A program made the translations under genes and the position numbers. Shown in pieces: positions 1-8,640 of a stretch of 64,000 nucleotides of DNA. The notes under the pieces were generated by a model. It saw only the letters and a program-made list of their open reading frames with translations. It made no database searches and was not told the DNA's origin. Each line of letters starts with the position of its first letter. Position 1 is the stretch's first letter. Source of the stretch: CAVZBW01 sp963778465 (GTDB lineage: Bacteria; Actinomycetota; Acidimicrobiia; Acidimicrobiales; RAAP-2); the NCBI GenBank assembly GCA_963778465.1, contig CAVZUK010000002.1, positions 1,178,001 through 1,242,000 of the forward strand, in the 5' to 3' direction.

Positions 1-2
1 GC

Positions 3-413
3 GACGGCGGCATGCCGATCATCGGTCTCGTCGGGGCGTCGCTCGAGGACTACGGCGTCGACGGTGAGGACCTCGGCTGGGTGAGCGGATCCCTCTGCCC
101 GACCGAGATCGCCTGCAATCCGCACGGCGTCGTCCAGGCCGGCGTCCACTCGTTGCTGCTCGACGCGTGCATGAACTTCGCCATCAACGCGGCGCTCTCC
201 GGAGGGGATCGCACCCGGGCGACGCTCGAGCTCAAGACGGAGACGATGCGTCCGGCCCTCCGCGGCGATCGGTACCGGCTGCGAGGGGAGGTGGTCCGTC
301 TGGCCCGCCAGGTCGCCTACGGGGAGGCCACCGTCCGGGGCGCCTCCGACGAGATCGTCAGCCGGGCGACGGGCACCTTCCTCTTGCACCGCCACGGCGG
401 CGCCCGGTCCTAG
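3..413 (+). CDS. PaaI-family hotdog thioesterase, 5' end outside window
   Basis: The frame is open from the window edge, so the N terminus is missing; the first visible ATG is at 12. The remaining C-terminal ~137 residues look like a hotdog-fold acyl-CoA thioesterase of the PaaI/YdiI type: the segment NPHGVVQAGVHSLLLDACMN matches the HGG-type active-site helix entry (HG followed by a helix ending in D), and the later strands (TLELKTETMRP, YRLRGEVVRLARQVAYGEA) fit the central sheet. Such enzymes hydrolyse acyl-CoA or phenylacetyl-CoA thioesters in the cytoplasm. The substrate cannot be told. It ends 10 nt before the convergent oxidoreductase gene at 424. Confidence 0.72.
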   Translation, partial: DGGMPIIGLVGASLEDYGVDGEDLGWVSGSLCPTEIACNPHGVVQAGVHSLLLDACMNFAINAALSGGDRTRATLELKTETMRPALRGDRYRLRGEVVRLARQVAYGEATVRGASDEIVSRATGTFLLHRHGGARS

Positions 414-423
414 CGCCTCTCCA

Positions 424-3400
424 TCAGCGCCGCCCCCGGGCCGATCCGGGCACGCTTTCCGACCCTACCCTGCCGCCGGCACCGGCCGTGCCCCCCGCTC
501 CTGCCGTGCCCTCGGGTCCGGCGAGTGCCCCCATCCGATCGATCGCCATGGCCCGGAAGCGATCGATCGACGCCTGCTTGACGGACTCGTAGCCCCGGAC
601 CTCGTCGGTCAGGGCGGCCACGGCGACGACGCAGTCGACGGTCTCGGGCCCGAGGTGCCGGAGGGCCTCGCCGACGAGCACCTGGTAGTCGTCGATGAGC
701 GCCCGCTCCGTCCGGCGCATCGCCGCGCGCCCAAAGGGATCGAGCGACGTCCCGCGCAACCGCCGCGACGCCCGCAGCGCCTTGAGGACCGGTTGCTCGA
801 GGCGACCCAGGTCGATCTTCCGGCGAAGCCCGAGCGCCCGCAGCGAGGGCGGGTGCAGCTGCACGCGGGTACGCGCGACGGGGCCGAGCTCCGCCTCGAG
901 CCGAGCCCGCTCGTCGGGATCGAGGTGCAGGCGCGCCACCTCGTACTCGTCCTTGTACGCCATCAGCTTGTGCAGCCCGCGGGCAAACGCCGTGGTGACC
1001 GGCATCCGATCGTCCGGGCATCGGGCGGACTCGACGGCCGCCACCCGCAACGACGCCGTGACGAAGCGCCGGCCGTAGGCGACGTTCTGGTAGTCGACGA
1101 GGTCGGCGGCGCGATCGGCGAGGAGGTCCGCCACCGGCCGCGGAAGCGCGGTCGCGTCGAGATCGCGGAGCAACCGGGCCGCCCGGCGGCGGACCTCGGG
1201 TGGGGGGCCCTTCGGGCTGGTCGGCCCCTCCAGCGCCGTCTGCACCGCGTCGGGATCGACCACGGCGGCCCGGCCCCATCGAAACGCCGCGGTGTTCTCC
1301 TCCACCGCGACGCCGTTCAGGGCGATGGCGCGCTCGAGGGAACGGGCCGTCACCGGGAGGCGTCCGAGCTGCAACGCTGCGCCCAGGAGCACGACGTTGG
1401 CGGCGAGGTGGTCGTCGGAGACGTGCTCGGCGATCCACTGGGCGTCTACATAGCGGTTGTCCGCCTGCCGGGTCCTCCCGTCGATCCTTGCGGCGATCGA
1501 TGCCATCTCGGGCCAGGCGCTCCGGGGGTCCGTCAGCATCGTTGCGGTCTGGACCCTGGACGTGCTCACGACGGCGACGGTGCGCTCCGGGTCGGCCAGC
1601 TCGAGCGCGGCCGGTTCGGAGGCGCCGAGCAGGTCCATACCGAGGAGGAGGTCGACGCTTCCGACGGTCGCTCGGACCGACCCCCGGACGGGGCGCGAGG
1701 CGATGCGGACGTCGGAGATGACGGGCCCACCCTTTTGCGCCAGGCCCGTCTGGTCGACGCTGGCCGCCTGCAGTCCGTCGAGGTGCGCCCCCATCTGGAG
1801 GATCCGCGAGACGGTCAGGACGCCGGTGCCGCCGATGCCGGGCATGTGGACGAGCACCTCTGCGCCGTGGTCGACCTCGGGCGGTTCGGGGAGGGCGACG
1901 GGTGGGCTCGGCGCGGGGCCGCTCCGGGTCCTCCCCTCGGGCTTCACGATCACCTCGACGAACGACGGGCAGTCGCCGAGGAGGCACGAGTAGTCCTGGT
2001 TGCACGAACCCTGGTGGATCGCCATCTTCCGTCCGTCATCCGTGTCGACGGGCACCACGGAGAGGCACGTGGACTTCTCCGAACAGTCGCCGCAGCCCTC
2101 GCACACCCGGCGGTTGATGAAGAGGCGACGGGCGACCTGCGGCTCGATGCCCCGGGCGCGCCGGCGCCGCTTCTCCGCCGCGCAGCGGTCGTCGTGGAGG
2201 ATCACCGTGACCCCGGAGATCGCCGCCAGCTCCCGCTGCACGGCGTCGAGCTCGTCGCGGTGGCGGACCTCGGCCACGGGGTCGAGCGACACCCCCCGGT
2301 AGCGCTCCGGCTCCGGCGTCGTGACCACGACCCTCTTCACGCCCTCGAGGGCGAGCCACCGGACGACCGCGGGTACGTCCATGCGACCCACCGCCGGCTG
2401 CCCCCCGGTCATGGCCACGGCGTCGTTGAAGAGCAGCTTGTACGTGATATCGACCCCGGCGGCCGCCGCGGCCCGGACGGCCAGGGAGCCCGAGTGGAAG
2501 AACGTGCCGTCCCCCAGGTTCTGGAAGTAGTGCGGATCGTCGGTGAACGGCGAGAGCCCGATCCACTGCGCGCCCTCGCCGCCCATCTGTGTCGAGCCGA
2601 TCCGGTGTCCCCGTCGGTCCTCGTCGAAGAGGACCATCGTGTGGCAGCCGATCCCGACGCCCACGAGTTGGTCGCCGGCGGCGCGGGTGGAGATGTTGTG
2701 GGGGCAGCCGGAGCAGAAGAACGGGGTGCGACGCGGCGCCTCGGCGGGCAGGAGGGTCAGGCGCTGACGTGGGCGGTGGCGCTCGAGGCGGTGGCGCGCC
2801 TCGGCCGGCAGATCGTTGCCGAGGAGGACGGCCAGCGCCTCGGCCGCCGCCCCGGCGGTCGCGACGCCGTGGCGCGGCAGCAGGGGGGCGCCGTCCCGGC
2901 CCTGGGATCCGAGTACGACCGGTCGTCTGGAGCCGTCGTAGAGGGCCGACTTGACGAGCGATTCCACGAACGGACCCTTGTCCTCGATCACGAGCACCTC
3001 GTCCGCGTCGCCGACCAGGTGGCGCACCCCGGCGCTGTCCAGGGGCCAGAGCATGCGTAGCTGGACCACCCGAAGGTCTAACCGGGACACCGCGGCGTCG
3101 TCCAGGCCGAGCGTCGAGAGGGCACGCAGCACCGCGGCGTAGGCCATCCCGCCGGCCAGCACCACCCGCCGCGCTCCCGGCGAGCCGATGGTCGTGCGGT
3201 TGAGACCGGCCTCCGCGGCGTAGGCGGACGCCGCCGGCAGCCGGACCGAGAAGAGGTCCTCCTCCGCGGCGCGCGCCGCGGCTCCGAGCAGGGTGGCGGG
3301 CCGGTGCGTGCGCGAGCGCAGCGGGGCGGGGACGACCAGGGCGGGATCCTCGACCTCCACCGTGGCGGCGGCATCCGCCAGGTCGCTGACGATCTGCATG

Positions 3401-4023
3401 GACGTCCACACGCCGCACGCCCTCGACAGGGCGAGGGCGTGGAGCCCGAGCGGCACGATCTCTTCGACCGCGGAGGGAGCCAGCAGGGGCATCCCGATGC
3501 TGGCGACCATCGGCCCGCACGAGCTCGGAAGCGTCGAGGACTTGCAGTCGGGGTCGTCGCCGACGAGGACCACGACCCCGCCCAGCGGGGCCGTCCCCGA
3601 GAGCATGCCGTGGCGAATGGCGTCGGCGGCCCGGTCGAGGCCCGGGTTCTTGCCGTACCAGAACGCCGCCACCCCGTCGTGGCGCCTCCCGGGTAGCTCG
3701 CCCAGCAGCTGGGTCCCGGCCACCGCCGTCGCCGCAAGCTCCTCGTTCAGTCCGGGCTGGAACACCACGCCCAGCCGGTCCAGATGCTGCGACGCCCGAC
3801 GGAGCTCGAGGTCGAAGCCGCCGAGCGGCGATCCCTCGTAACCACTCACGAACGCCGCGGTGTCCAAACCCCGTGCCTCGTCGAGCCGGCGCTGCTCGAG
3901 CACCAGGCGGACGAGCGACTCGATCCCAGAGATGAGCACCCTCCCGGTGCGGGCCTCGTACTTGTCGTCGAGCGTGACGGCGCGGCCGACGTCTGCGCCG
4001 TCCAGCTGGCGGGCGAGGGCCAT
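424..4023 (-). CDS. Indolepyruvate ferredoxin oxidoreductase family protein (fused alpha-beta-gamma type)
   Basis: About 1199 aa. Single-chain 2-oxoacid:acceptor oxidoreductase that decarboxylates aryl-pyruvates from aromatic amino acid breakdown to acyl-CoA using TPP and Fe-S clusters. N-terminal pyrimidine-type TPP domain (YGKNPGLDRAADAIRHG; SCGPMVASIGMPLL), then FFCSGCPHN near residue 434, the TPP/Mg motif GDGTFFHSG with NDAVAMTGGQ near 505-545, a CEGCGDC cysteine cluster near 640, and the gamma domain beginning GIGGTGVLTVSR near 724. The C-terminal ~250 residues resemble the extra domain (DUF6537) of fused family members; the last ~30 are low-complexity Gly/Ala. I chose ATG 4023; the frame stays open to 4191, but that extension is not family-like and runs into the divergent promoter. 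Confidence 0.88.
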   Translation of the reverse strand: MALARQLDGADVGRAVTLDDKYEARTGRVLISGIESLVRLVLEQRRLDEARGLDTAAFVSGYEGSPLGGFDLELRRASQHLDRLGVVFQPGLNEELAATAVAGTQLLGELPGRRHDGVAAFWYGKNPGLDRAADAIRHGMLSGTAPLGGVVVLVGDDPDCKSSTLPSSCGPMVASIGMPLLAPSAVEEIVPLGLHALALSRACGVWTSMQIVSDLADAAATVEVEDPALVVPAPLRSRTHRPATLLGAAARAAEEDLFSVRLPAASAYAAEAGLNRTTIGSPGARRVVLAGGMAYAAVLRALSTLGLDDAAVSRLDLRVVQLRMLWPLDSAGVRHLVGDADEVLVIEDKGPFVESLVKSALYDGSRRPVVLGSQGRDGAPLLPRHGVATAGAAAEALAVLLGNDLPAEARHRLERHRPRQRLTLLPAEAPRRTPFFCSGCPHNISTRAAGDQLVGVGIGCHTMVLFDEDRRGHRIGSTQMGGEGAQWIGLSPFTDDPHYFQNLGDGTFFHSGSLAVRAAAAAGVDITYKLLFNDAVAMTGGQPAVGRMDVPAVVRWLALEGVKRVVVTTPEPERYRGVSLDPVAEVRHRDELDAVQRELAAISGVTVILHDDRCAAEKRRRRARGIEPQVARRLFINRRVCEGCGDCSEKSTCLSVVPVDTDDGRKMAIHQGSCNQDYSCLLGDCPSFVEVIVKPEGRTRSGPAPSPPVALPEPPEVDHGAEVLVHMPGIGGTGVLTVSRILQMGAHLDGLQAASVDQTGLAQKGGPVISDVRIASRPVRGSVRATVGSVDLLLGMDLLGASEPAALELADPERTVAVVSTSRVQTATMLTDPRSAWPEMASIAARIDGRTRQADNRYVDAQWIAEHVSDDHLAANVVLLGAALQLGRLPVTARSLERAIALNGVAVEENTAAFRWGRAAVVDPDAVQTALEGPTSPKGPPPEVRRRAARLLRDLDATALPRPVADLLADRAADLVDYQNVAYGRRFVTASLRVAAVESARCPDDRMPVTTAFARGLHKLMAYKDEYEVARLHLDPDERARLEAELGPVARTRVQLHPPSLRALGLRRKIDLGRLEQPVLKALRASRRLRGTSLDPFGRAAMRRTERALIDDYQVLVGEALRHLGPETVDCVVAVAALTDEVRGYESVKQASIDRFRAMAIDRMGALAGPEGTAGAGGTAGAGGRVGSESVPGSARGRR

Positions 4024-4078
4024 GCGCCAAGTCAACACCCCCTGCCGGGATCGTGGGTGAAATCCGGGTAAACGGTCG

Positions 4079-4100
4079 CAACGCGCTCTGAAACGCGTTG
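4079..4100. promoter_or_regulatory. Inverted repeat, candidate operator between divergent genes
   Basis: CAACGCG (4079-4085) and CGCGTTG (4094-4100) form a perfect 7-bp inverted repeat with an 8-nt spacer; AACGCGTT inside the right arm is itself palindromic. It lies between the oxidoreductase start (4023, minus) and the GTG at 4117, just upstream of a -10-like hexamer. This is the geometry of a TetR-type operator. No regulator gene is adjacent, so the cognate protein is unknown. Confidence 0.45.
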
Positions 4101-4103
4101 TCG

Positions 4104-4109
4104 TACACT
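4104..4109 (+). promoter_or_regulatory. -10 element of a likely leaderless transcript
   Basis: TACACT ends 7 nt before GTG 4117, so transcription would begin at or next to the start codon. There is no Shine-Dalgarno sequence in the gap. Confidence 0.5.
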
Positions 4110-4116
4110 CACCGGC

Positions 4117-5053
4117 GTGCCTCACCCAGACGACGAATTCCACGCTGCCCACGAGCGACGATCCGTACTGGACGGAGACCTGCTGGTTCACCTTCGCCGT
4201 GCCGGAGCGGCGCCTGTCGGCGCAGCTCTACCCCTTCTTTCAGCTGAACCAAGGGGTGTGCGCCGCCGGCGCGTACGCCTGGGACGAGAGCGGCGACCAG
4301 CCGTGGAACGTGCGCTACTTCAAGAACTTCTGGCACCTCCGGATCCCCGAGGCCCCGCTGTCGGACATCGAGCTGCCCAACGGCATCCGCTATCGCTGCG
4401 TCGAGGATCTCTCCGTCTACGAGCTCGGCTACCGCGATCCCGACGAGGGCAGCCTCGAGGTAGAGCTCGTCTTTCGCGGCGTCTGCCCGCCCAACCGGTT
4501 GGGCGAGTCCCATATCGACCAGCCCGGTCGCTACACGGGACGGATCGTGCTCGACGGAGAAGAGATCGCCGTGGACAGCTTCGGCATGCGCGACCGCTCG
4601 TGGGGGCCGAGATCGCAGTTCGGCGCCGACCTGCACAGCTCGGGAGCCAAGCGGGGCGGGTACAGCTATGCGACCGGCACGGATCGAGACGGCTTCCACG
4701 CCATCACGATGGACTTCGGCGGCGGTTGTATCGCCATCCACGGGTACCTGCTGCGGGACGGCGAGTACGCCAAGGTGGCGAGCGGTCGCCGGGAGGTGCT
4801 GGGGCGCCGGGGCGGGGCGCCCTCGGCGGTGTCGCTCGAGCTGACCGACGAGCTCGGCCGCACGCTCGAGGCCGAGGGTCGGACCGTCAACCGGATCGGC
4901 CTGCACCTCAACCCGAACCTGTTCACGTGGAACTGCCTCACGGAATGGTCGTGGGACGGCGGACGGGGCTGGGGCGAGGACCACGACAACTGGTCGGCCG
5001 CCGGGGCCCGGCGCTTCTTCGCCGATCCGGCGAACCGCGAAACGAACGGCTGA
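4117..5053 (+). pseudogene. DUF7064/DUF7065-like protein with one-base frame break after codon 8
   Basis: Read from GTG 4117 the protein begins MPHPDDEF; the conserved body (DDPYWTETCWFTFAVPERR, then SAQLYPFFQLNQGVCAAG) is in the +1 frame. Removing one C at 4139-4141 gives a continuous MPHPDDEFTLPTSDDPYW, a natural N terminus for this family. Without that correction the body's frame has no ATG, GTG or TTG before the GTG at 4199, which would cut off conserved residues. The family is an uncharacterised beta-rich (lipocalin/AttH-like) group often next to kinase-like phosphotransferases, as here (gene at 5063, 9 nt on). The body is intact to the stop, so a sequencing error is as likely as true decay. 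Function unknown; family name given from memory of motif patterns. Confidence 0.6.
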
Positions 5054-5062
5054 GGGTCGCCG

Positions 5063-6157
5063 GTGCCCGACGATCAAGACGAGAAACTGGCTCCGACCGC
5101 GGATCGCTGGTCCCGCCTCGGGGACTGGTTGGCCACGAGGGTGGGTGCCCGGGGCCCGGTGCGCGTCACCGACGTCTCCCAGCCGAGCAGCATCGGCTAC
5201 TCGGCCGAGACGTCCATCTTCTGCGCCAGCTACGACGGCGACGCCGGCCCGACGACGCGCCGGCTCGTCCTGCGGTCGGAGAGCGCCGATCCGCCGGTCT
5301 ACCCCCCTCAGGTCTCCGGGCTCCAGATCGAGGTGGAATGGCAACGTCGCGTCATGCAGGCCATCCAGTCGGCCTCGCCGTCCGTCCCGCTCGCGCCCAT
5401 CGTCGCCGCCGACCGGGACGCCAGCGTCGTCGGAGCACCCTTCTTCGTGATGGAGTTCGTCGACGGGGTCGTGCCGACCGTCGACCCGCCGTACACCGTG
5501 AGCGGATTCTTCGCCGAGGCCCGACCGGACCAACGTCGGACGATGATCGCAGATGGGGTGCGAGTGCTGGCCGCCATCCACGACGTCGACTGGGATGCCG
5601 CCGGACTCGGCTGGCTTGCCCCCACCGGCGTGCCGCCCACGCTGGCGCGCCAGCTCGAGCTGTGGCGCACCTGGGGGACCCAGGAGCTCCGCGGGCGCCG
5701 GCACCCGGGCATGGATGCGGCCCTCGACATCTTGGAGCGCCACCTTCCGGCCGGCTCGGCGCCCGTCCTGTGCTGGGGGGACCCGCGCCCCGGCAACATG
5801 ATCTGGCGCGACTTCCGGTGCGTGTGCGTGACCGACTTCGAGGCCGCGGCCATCGCCCCGCTGGAGCTCGACCTCGGTTGGTGGCTGATGTTCGACCGTG
5901 CGAGCCACGAGGTCGTCGGGGCGCCGCGGCTCGAGGGGGAGCCGGGCCGAGAGGAGCAGCGGGATCTCTACGAGGCGTCGAGCGGCAGGGTGGTGGGCGA
6001 CACGAGGCTGTACGAGATGTTCGCCGCGCTGCGCTACACGGTGATCGTGGTGCGGGTGATGAACCGGACGGTGGCCCGCGGCCTGATGCCCGACGACCAC
6101 AACATCTGGTTGGAGAATCCCGCCGCGACCTGCCTCGACCAGCTGCTCGAGGGGTGA
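5063..6157 (+). CDS. Phosphotransferase (APH/choline kinase-like) family protein
   Basis: 364 aa, protein-kinase-like fold of the aminoglycoside phosphotransferase superfamily. The catalytic loop reads LCWGDPRPGNMIW, a Brenner-type motif with Trp replacing the usual His but with Asp and Asn kept; VTDFEAAAIAPLELDLGWW follows as the metal-binding motif with the family's DFE form. FVMEFVDG is the hinge. These proteins are commonly encoded beside acyl-CoA dehydrogenases and lipid genes in actinobacteria and rarely act on antibiotics. GTG 5063 lies just after the stop of the DUF7064-like gene, and GAGGG over that stop can serve as ribosome site, so the two are likely co-transcribed. Substrate unknown. 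Confidence 0.75.
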   Translation: MPDDQDEKLAPTADRWSRLGDWLATRVGARGPVRVTDVSQPSSIGYSAETSIFCASYDGDAGPTTRRLVLRSESADPPVYPPQVSGLQIEVEWQRRVMQAIQSASPSVPLAPIVAADRDASVVGAPFFVMEFVDGVVPTVDPPYTVSGFFAEARPDQRRTMIADGVRVLAAIHDVDWDAAGLGWLAPTGVPPTLARQLELWRTWGTQELRGRRHPGMDAALDILERHLPAGSAPVLCWGDPRPGNMIWRDFRCVCVTDFEAAAIAPLELDLGWWLMFDRASHEVVGAPRLEGEPGREEQRDLYEASSGRVVGDTRLYEMFAALRYTVIVVRVMNRTVARGLMPDDHNIWLENPAATCLDQLLEG

Positions 6158-6176
6158 GCCGCGCCCGGGTCGGTCG

Positions 6177-7214
6177 CTAGCGCGCTGTCGGTGCCGCGCT
6201 GGGCGCGCCCCCCTTCGGACCGGCGCGCAGGTCGCGGTAGTGCTGGCGCCAGATCAGCCGGTAGACGTGACTCCATCGGGGGATCGAGCGCAGGCCGGGG
6301 ATGAAGGGCACGAGGACGAGCAGCAGGGTCAGAGCCATCATGATGGCCCAGACCTGGAGGTCCGCATTGGGCGACGAGTTCATCGGCGGGACCTGGTACC
6401 AGAGCGTGTAGAGCCACAGCCAGCTCTGCCCCGGGTAGTTGCCGGTCTCGTTCATCATGCCCCACTGGTCACCCTGCAGGTGCTGCGCGTGACCGAGGTT
6501 GGCGAGGTAGTTGCCGTCCGCGAGGAAGAGGAGCGGCTTGGTGTAATTGGTGTTGTAGAACTGCGGCGTCCCGAGCAGTGCGCCGTCGAGCGCGCCGCTC
6601 CGGGCCATGGCCGTCAGCGAGGAGATCATGGGTCCCACGGGCCCGTAGGGGCCGAAGGGAACCACGAGGAGGCCGCGGTCGAAGGAGGCGTGGGCCACGG
6701 CCTTTTCGTAGGCGGCCGTCCAGCGGGCCTGCTGGGTGCTGGTGGCTGACGTGTACGTGTTGATCGCTGCATCGAGGCCCGGCCGGTCGGGCAGGGTGCG
6801 GAGGGGGCCGATCACGAAGTCCTGCGGCGTGTCGACCGGATGGTGCACCCCGGCCCAGCTCTGCGGGGAGAACGGGCCGATCGACTGGGTGGAGCCGGGG
6901 TTGGCGTCGTTGTACGGGGGCCCGTAGGTCGCGGTCCCGCTCGTGCCGTCGAGCTCGGTGATGGCCGTCTGGGCGAAGTCGATGGGTTGCGCGTTCGACC
7001 AGGAGCGCACGTTCACGGGGTGGTCGTCGGGCGACGAGAACAGCACCGAGAGCACGACGACGAGGACCGCGACCGCGAGGAGCGCAACGAGGAACTCCTT
7101 GACCAGGTCGTAGGGCCGGTAGGCGCCGGTCCACTCGCGGACGTCACGGTCCGGCTTGAAGCGCCGCCGGCGGGTCTGTGAGGGTGCCGTCGGCCCGCCC
7201 TCGGCGGTGCTCAT
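6177..7214 (-). CDS. Membrane subunit of cytochrome b operon with large exported domain
   Basis: 345 aa. Basic N terminus, one membrane helix at about 43-65 ending SSPDDHPV, a hydrophilic stretch of ~200 residues presumably outside the membrane, and a C-terminal hydrophobic region (SWLWLYTLWYQVPP; AIMMALTLLLVLVPFIPG) with a basic tail. No CXXCH heme c motif and no CPH/CPCHG Rieske pair. Position after a cytochrome b N-terminal-type gene suggests it takes the place of the cytochrome b C-terminal part/subunit IV of a quinol-oxidising complex, but the PEWY motif of subunit IV is not visible. Its ATG (7214) overlaps the stop of the upstream gene by 4 nt. Function inferred from context only. Confidence 0.6.
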   Translation of the reverse strand: MSTAEGGPTAPSQTRRRRFKPDRDVREWTGAYRPYDLVKEFLVALLAVAVLVVVLSVLFSSPDDHPVNVRSWSNAQPIDFAQTAITELDGTSGTATYGPPYNDANPGSTQSIGPFSPQSWAGVHHPVDTPQDFVIGPLRTLPDRPGLDAAINTYTSATSTQQARWTAAYEKAVAHASFDRGLLVVPFGPYGPVGPMISSLTAMARSGALDGALLGTPQFYNTNYTKPLLFLADGNYLANLGHAQHLQGDQWGMMNETGNYPGQSWLWLYTLWYQVPPMNSSPNADLQVWAIMMALTLLLVLVPFIPGLRSIPRWSHVYRLIWRQHYRDLRAGPKGGAPSAAPTAR

Positions 7215-7906
7215 GCCGCCTTCTCCGAGGACGTTCCGGTCGCATGTGTCGGTGGGCGGTCCCGGTCGTCCTCGAACGGAGGCACCACGCCATGCCGGCG
7301 CACCAGGAGGACGTGGAGCACCACCACCAGCCCCACCACGAGTGGGAGCAGCATGATGTGCCACATCAGCATCTGGCCGAAGTTCAAGACGTTGAAGAGC
7401 GCCCCACCGCCGGTCGCGTTGATCCCGTCCTTGGCCTGGGTGCTGATCCACTGCGAATCGAAGTTCTGCTGTGAGAGGTAGCCCGTGAAGGCCGCGGCGA
7501 TGGAGATGACGAAGGCCACGACACCGCTGACCCAGGTCAAACGCCGGCGACCGCGCCACGCCGCCATGAAGAACTTCCCCCACAGGTGGATCACCATGAA
7601 GAAGAAGAACGCCTCGACGCTCCACAGGTGGAGCGAGTTGACGAAGTGGCCGACGCTCGACACGTGCCACCACGACGGGCCGAAGATCGCCAGCACGGTG
7701 CCGCTGGCGATGATCAGCACCAGCGCGGCGATCGTCAACACGCCGAAGACGTAGATCCACGAGGCGACATAGGCCGGCTGGCGATCGGGGAGCAGGCGCT
7801 CGGGCGGCAGGGCGCGCAGCGCGCTCTCCCGCAGCCGGGCCGTCAGCTGGGCGGCGTCCTCGGGTTGCGTCGCCGCCGGGGCCTCCGTGGTGGGGCGGCT
7901 GCTCAC
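7211..7906 (-). CDS. Cytochrome b/b6 N-terminal domain protein
   Basis: 231 aa diheme membrane subunit of a quinol-oxidising complex. Four hydrophobic segments follow an acidic, Ala-rich N terminus. Heme ligand pairs are clear: His93/His107 (LHLWSVEAFFFFMVIHLW) and His183/His198 (MWHIMLLPLVVGLVVVLHV), spaced x13 and x14 as in bc1/b6f cytochromes b. Start GTG 7906 overlaps the TGA of the upstream 61-aa gene (GTGA), and its own stop overlaps the next gene's ATG, so the three are one tightly coupled operon. No Rieske or cytochrome c gene lies beside it; the electron acceptor is unknown. Confidence 0.82.
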   Translation of the reverse strand: MSSRPTTEAPAATQPEDAAQLTARLRESALRALPPERLLPDRQPAYVASWIYVFGVLTIAALVLIIASGTVLAIFGPSWWHVSSVGHFVNSLHLWSVEAFFFFMVIHLWGKFFMAAWRGRRRLTWVSGVVAFVISIAAAFTGYLSQQNFDSQWISTQAKDGINATGGGALFNVLNFGQMLMWHIMLLPLVVGLVVVLHVLLVRRHGVVPPFEDDRDRPPTHATGTSSEKAA

Positions 7907-8088
7907 TTCTCCCGCTCCCGGTGCCGTCGGAACGGGACCAGGATGGCCAGGACGAAGACCACGATCATCAGCGCGATCACGACCAAGTTCGCCACCGAGA
8001 GCTGGATGAACCCCCAGTGCACGTAGCGGCCGGGGGTGTCGAAGTTGACGACGCTGCCGACCAGTGGAGCCATCTGGAAGGGAAACAT
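7903..8088 (-). CDS. Small single-helix membrane protein of the cytochrome b operon
   Basis: 61 aa: a short N-terminal outside segment (MFPFQMAPLVGSVVNFDTPG), one strong membrane helix (about residues 29-52, VANLVVIALMIVVFVLAILV) and a basic-acidic tail (RRHREREK). A strong ribosome site (GGAGGAGGT in the minus sense, about 8099-8107) precedes the ATG. It is the first gene of the operon and overlaps cytochrome b by 4 nt. Small accessory helices are common in respiratory complexes, and this one could stabilise the complex; no family recognised. Confidence 0.7.
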   Translation of the reverse strand: MFPFQMAPLVGSVVNFDTPGRYVHWGFIQLSVANLVVIALMIVVFVLAILVPFRRHREREK

Positions 8089-8182
8089 GACGGTTCTGAC
8101 CTCCTCCCGACACGGTACGGAGGGGACTGCCGATCGACCAGGGACGAAGGTCCCCGTTGACGGGGGAAGCCTCCCGGGGCTC

Positions 8183-8188
8183 TACGCT
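8183..8188 (+). promoter_or_regulatory. -10-like element
   Basis: TACGCT ends 9 nt before ATG 8198, matching the leaderless layout seen elsewhere in the window. It lies in the 109-nt gap between the divergent cytochrome operon and the next gene. The same gap holds a small hairpin, GGGAC-GAAG-GTCCC, at 8141-8154. Confidence 0.35.
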
Positions 8189-8197
8189 TGGCGCACC

Positions 8198-8614
8198 ATG
8201 TCCGGCACCACTTCCGACGGCGCTCCCGACGCCACTCCCGACGCCACTCCTGACGCCGCTTCCGGCGCCGCCCCCGGCTCGGCCTCCGACGCGACCTCGA
8301 CCACCCGTCCGGACCCGATGACGTGGGACGAGGCCGGGATCGAGCGGGACGGCCGTGCCGATTGGGAGGAGCTCGGATTCGGCCCCTTCGAGGCCGCCCT
8401 GGCGCACGGCGACGGCTTCGCCCCGGGCTTCGTCTCGCACTACAAGGCCGCGCTCGACAAGACGGTGGAGGCGTGGACGCACGTCGGTCTCGCGACGGTC
8501 GAGGGCTTGCTCTGGCACCAGGCGGGGTTCTCCGCGAGGGAGGCCCAACGCTGCCGGGCCGAAGGTGTCGACCTCGAGACGGCGCGCCGCCGGCGCGTCG
8601 GAACCTACGCCTGA
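8198..8614 (+). CDS. Hypothetical protein with N-terminal APDA/TPDA repeats
   Basis: 138 aa, family not recognised. The first ~35 residues are low-complexity, built of four 12-bp repeats coding APDA, TPDA, TPDA, ASGA. The remaining ~100 residues look globular and mostly helical (WEELGFGPFEAALAHGDG; KAALDKTVEAWTHVGLATVE; GFSAREAQRCRAEGVDLETA) and contain no membrane segment. It stands 27 nt before the P-type ATPase gene, so co-expression is plausible. The final helical region with SAREAQRCRAEG could be a small helix-turn-helix, but this is a guess. Confidence 0.55.
   Translation: MSGTTSDGAPDATPDATPDAASGAAPGSASDATSTTRPDPMTWDEAGIERDGRADWEELGFGPFEAALAHGDGFAPGFVSHYKAALDKTVEAWTHVGLATVEGLLWHQAGFSAREAQRCRAEGVDLETARRRRVGTYA
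8222..8269 (+). repeat. 12-bp tandem repeat, 4 units
   Basis: Units of the form (g/a)ctcccgacgcc at 8222-8233, 8234-8245, 8246-8257 and a diverged one at 8258-8269, inside the coding region at 8198, adding 4 residues each. Confidence 0.8.
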
Positions 8615-8640
8615 CCGGATCGGGGCGGTGGCCTGATCCG

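Noticed and set aside
655..3060. Long open frame antisense to the 2-oxoacid oxidoreductase gene (and similar antisense frames at 11034-13934, 18934-22341, 58236-60620)
   Set aside because: In very GC-rich DNA the opposite strand stays open by codon bias. The translations are Arg/Gly/His-rich, lack family motifs, and the other strand has clear domains.
4145..4198. CTG 4145 as a rare in-frame start of the DUF7064-like gene
   Set aside because: A one-base correction gives a complete family-like N terminus from GTG 4117 with a well-placed -10; CTG starts are very rare.
5063..6157. Antibiotic-resistance aminoglycoside kinase
   Set aside because: Only the superfamily fold is shared; the catalytic loop has Trp for His and the context is a DUF7064-like gene, typical of housekeeping phosphotransferase-like proteins.
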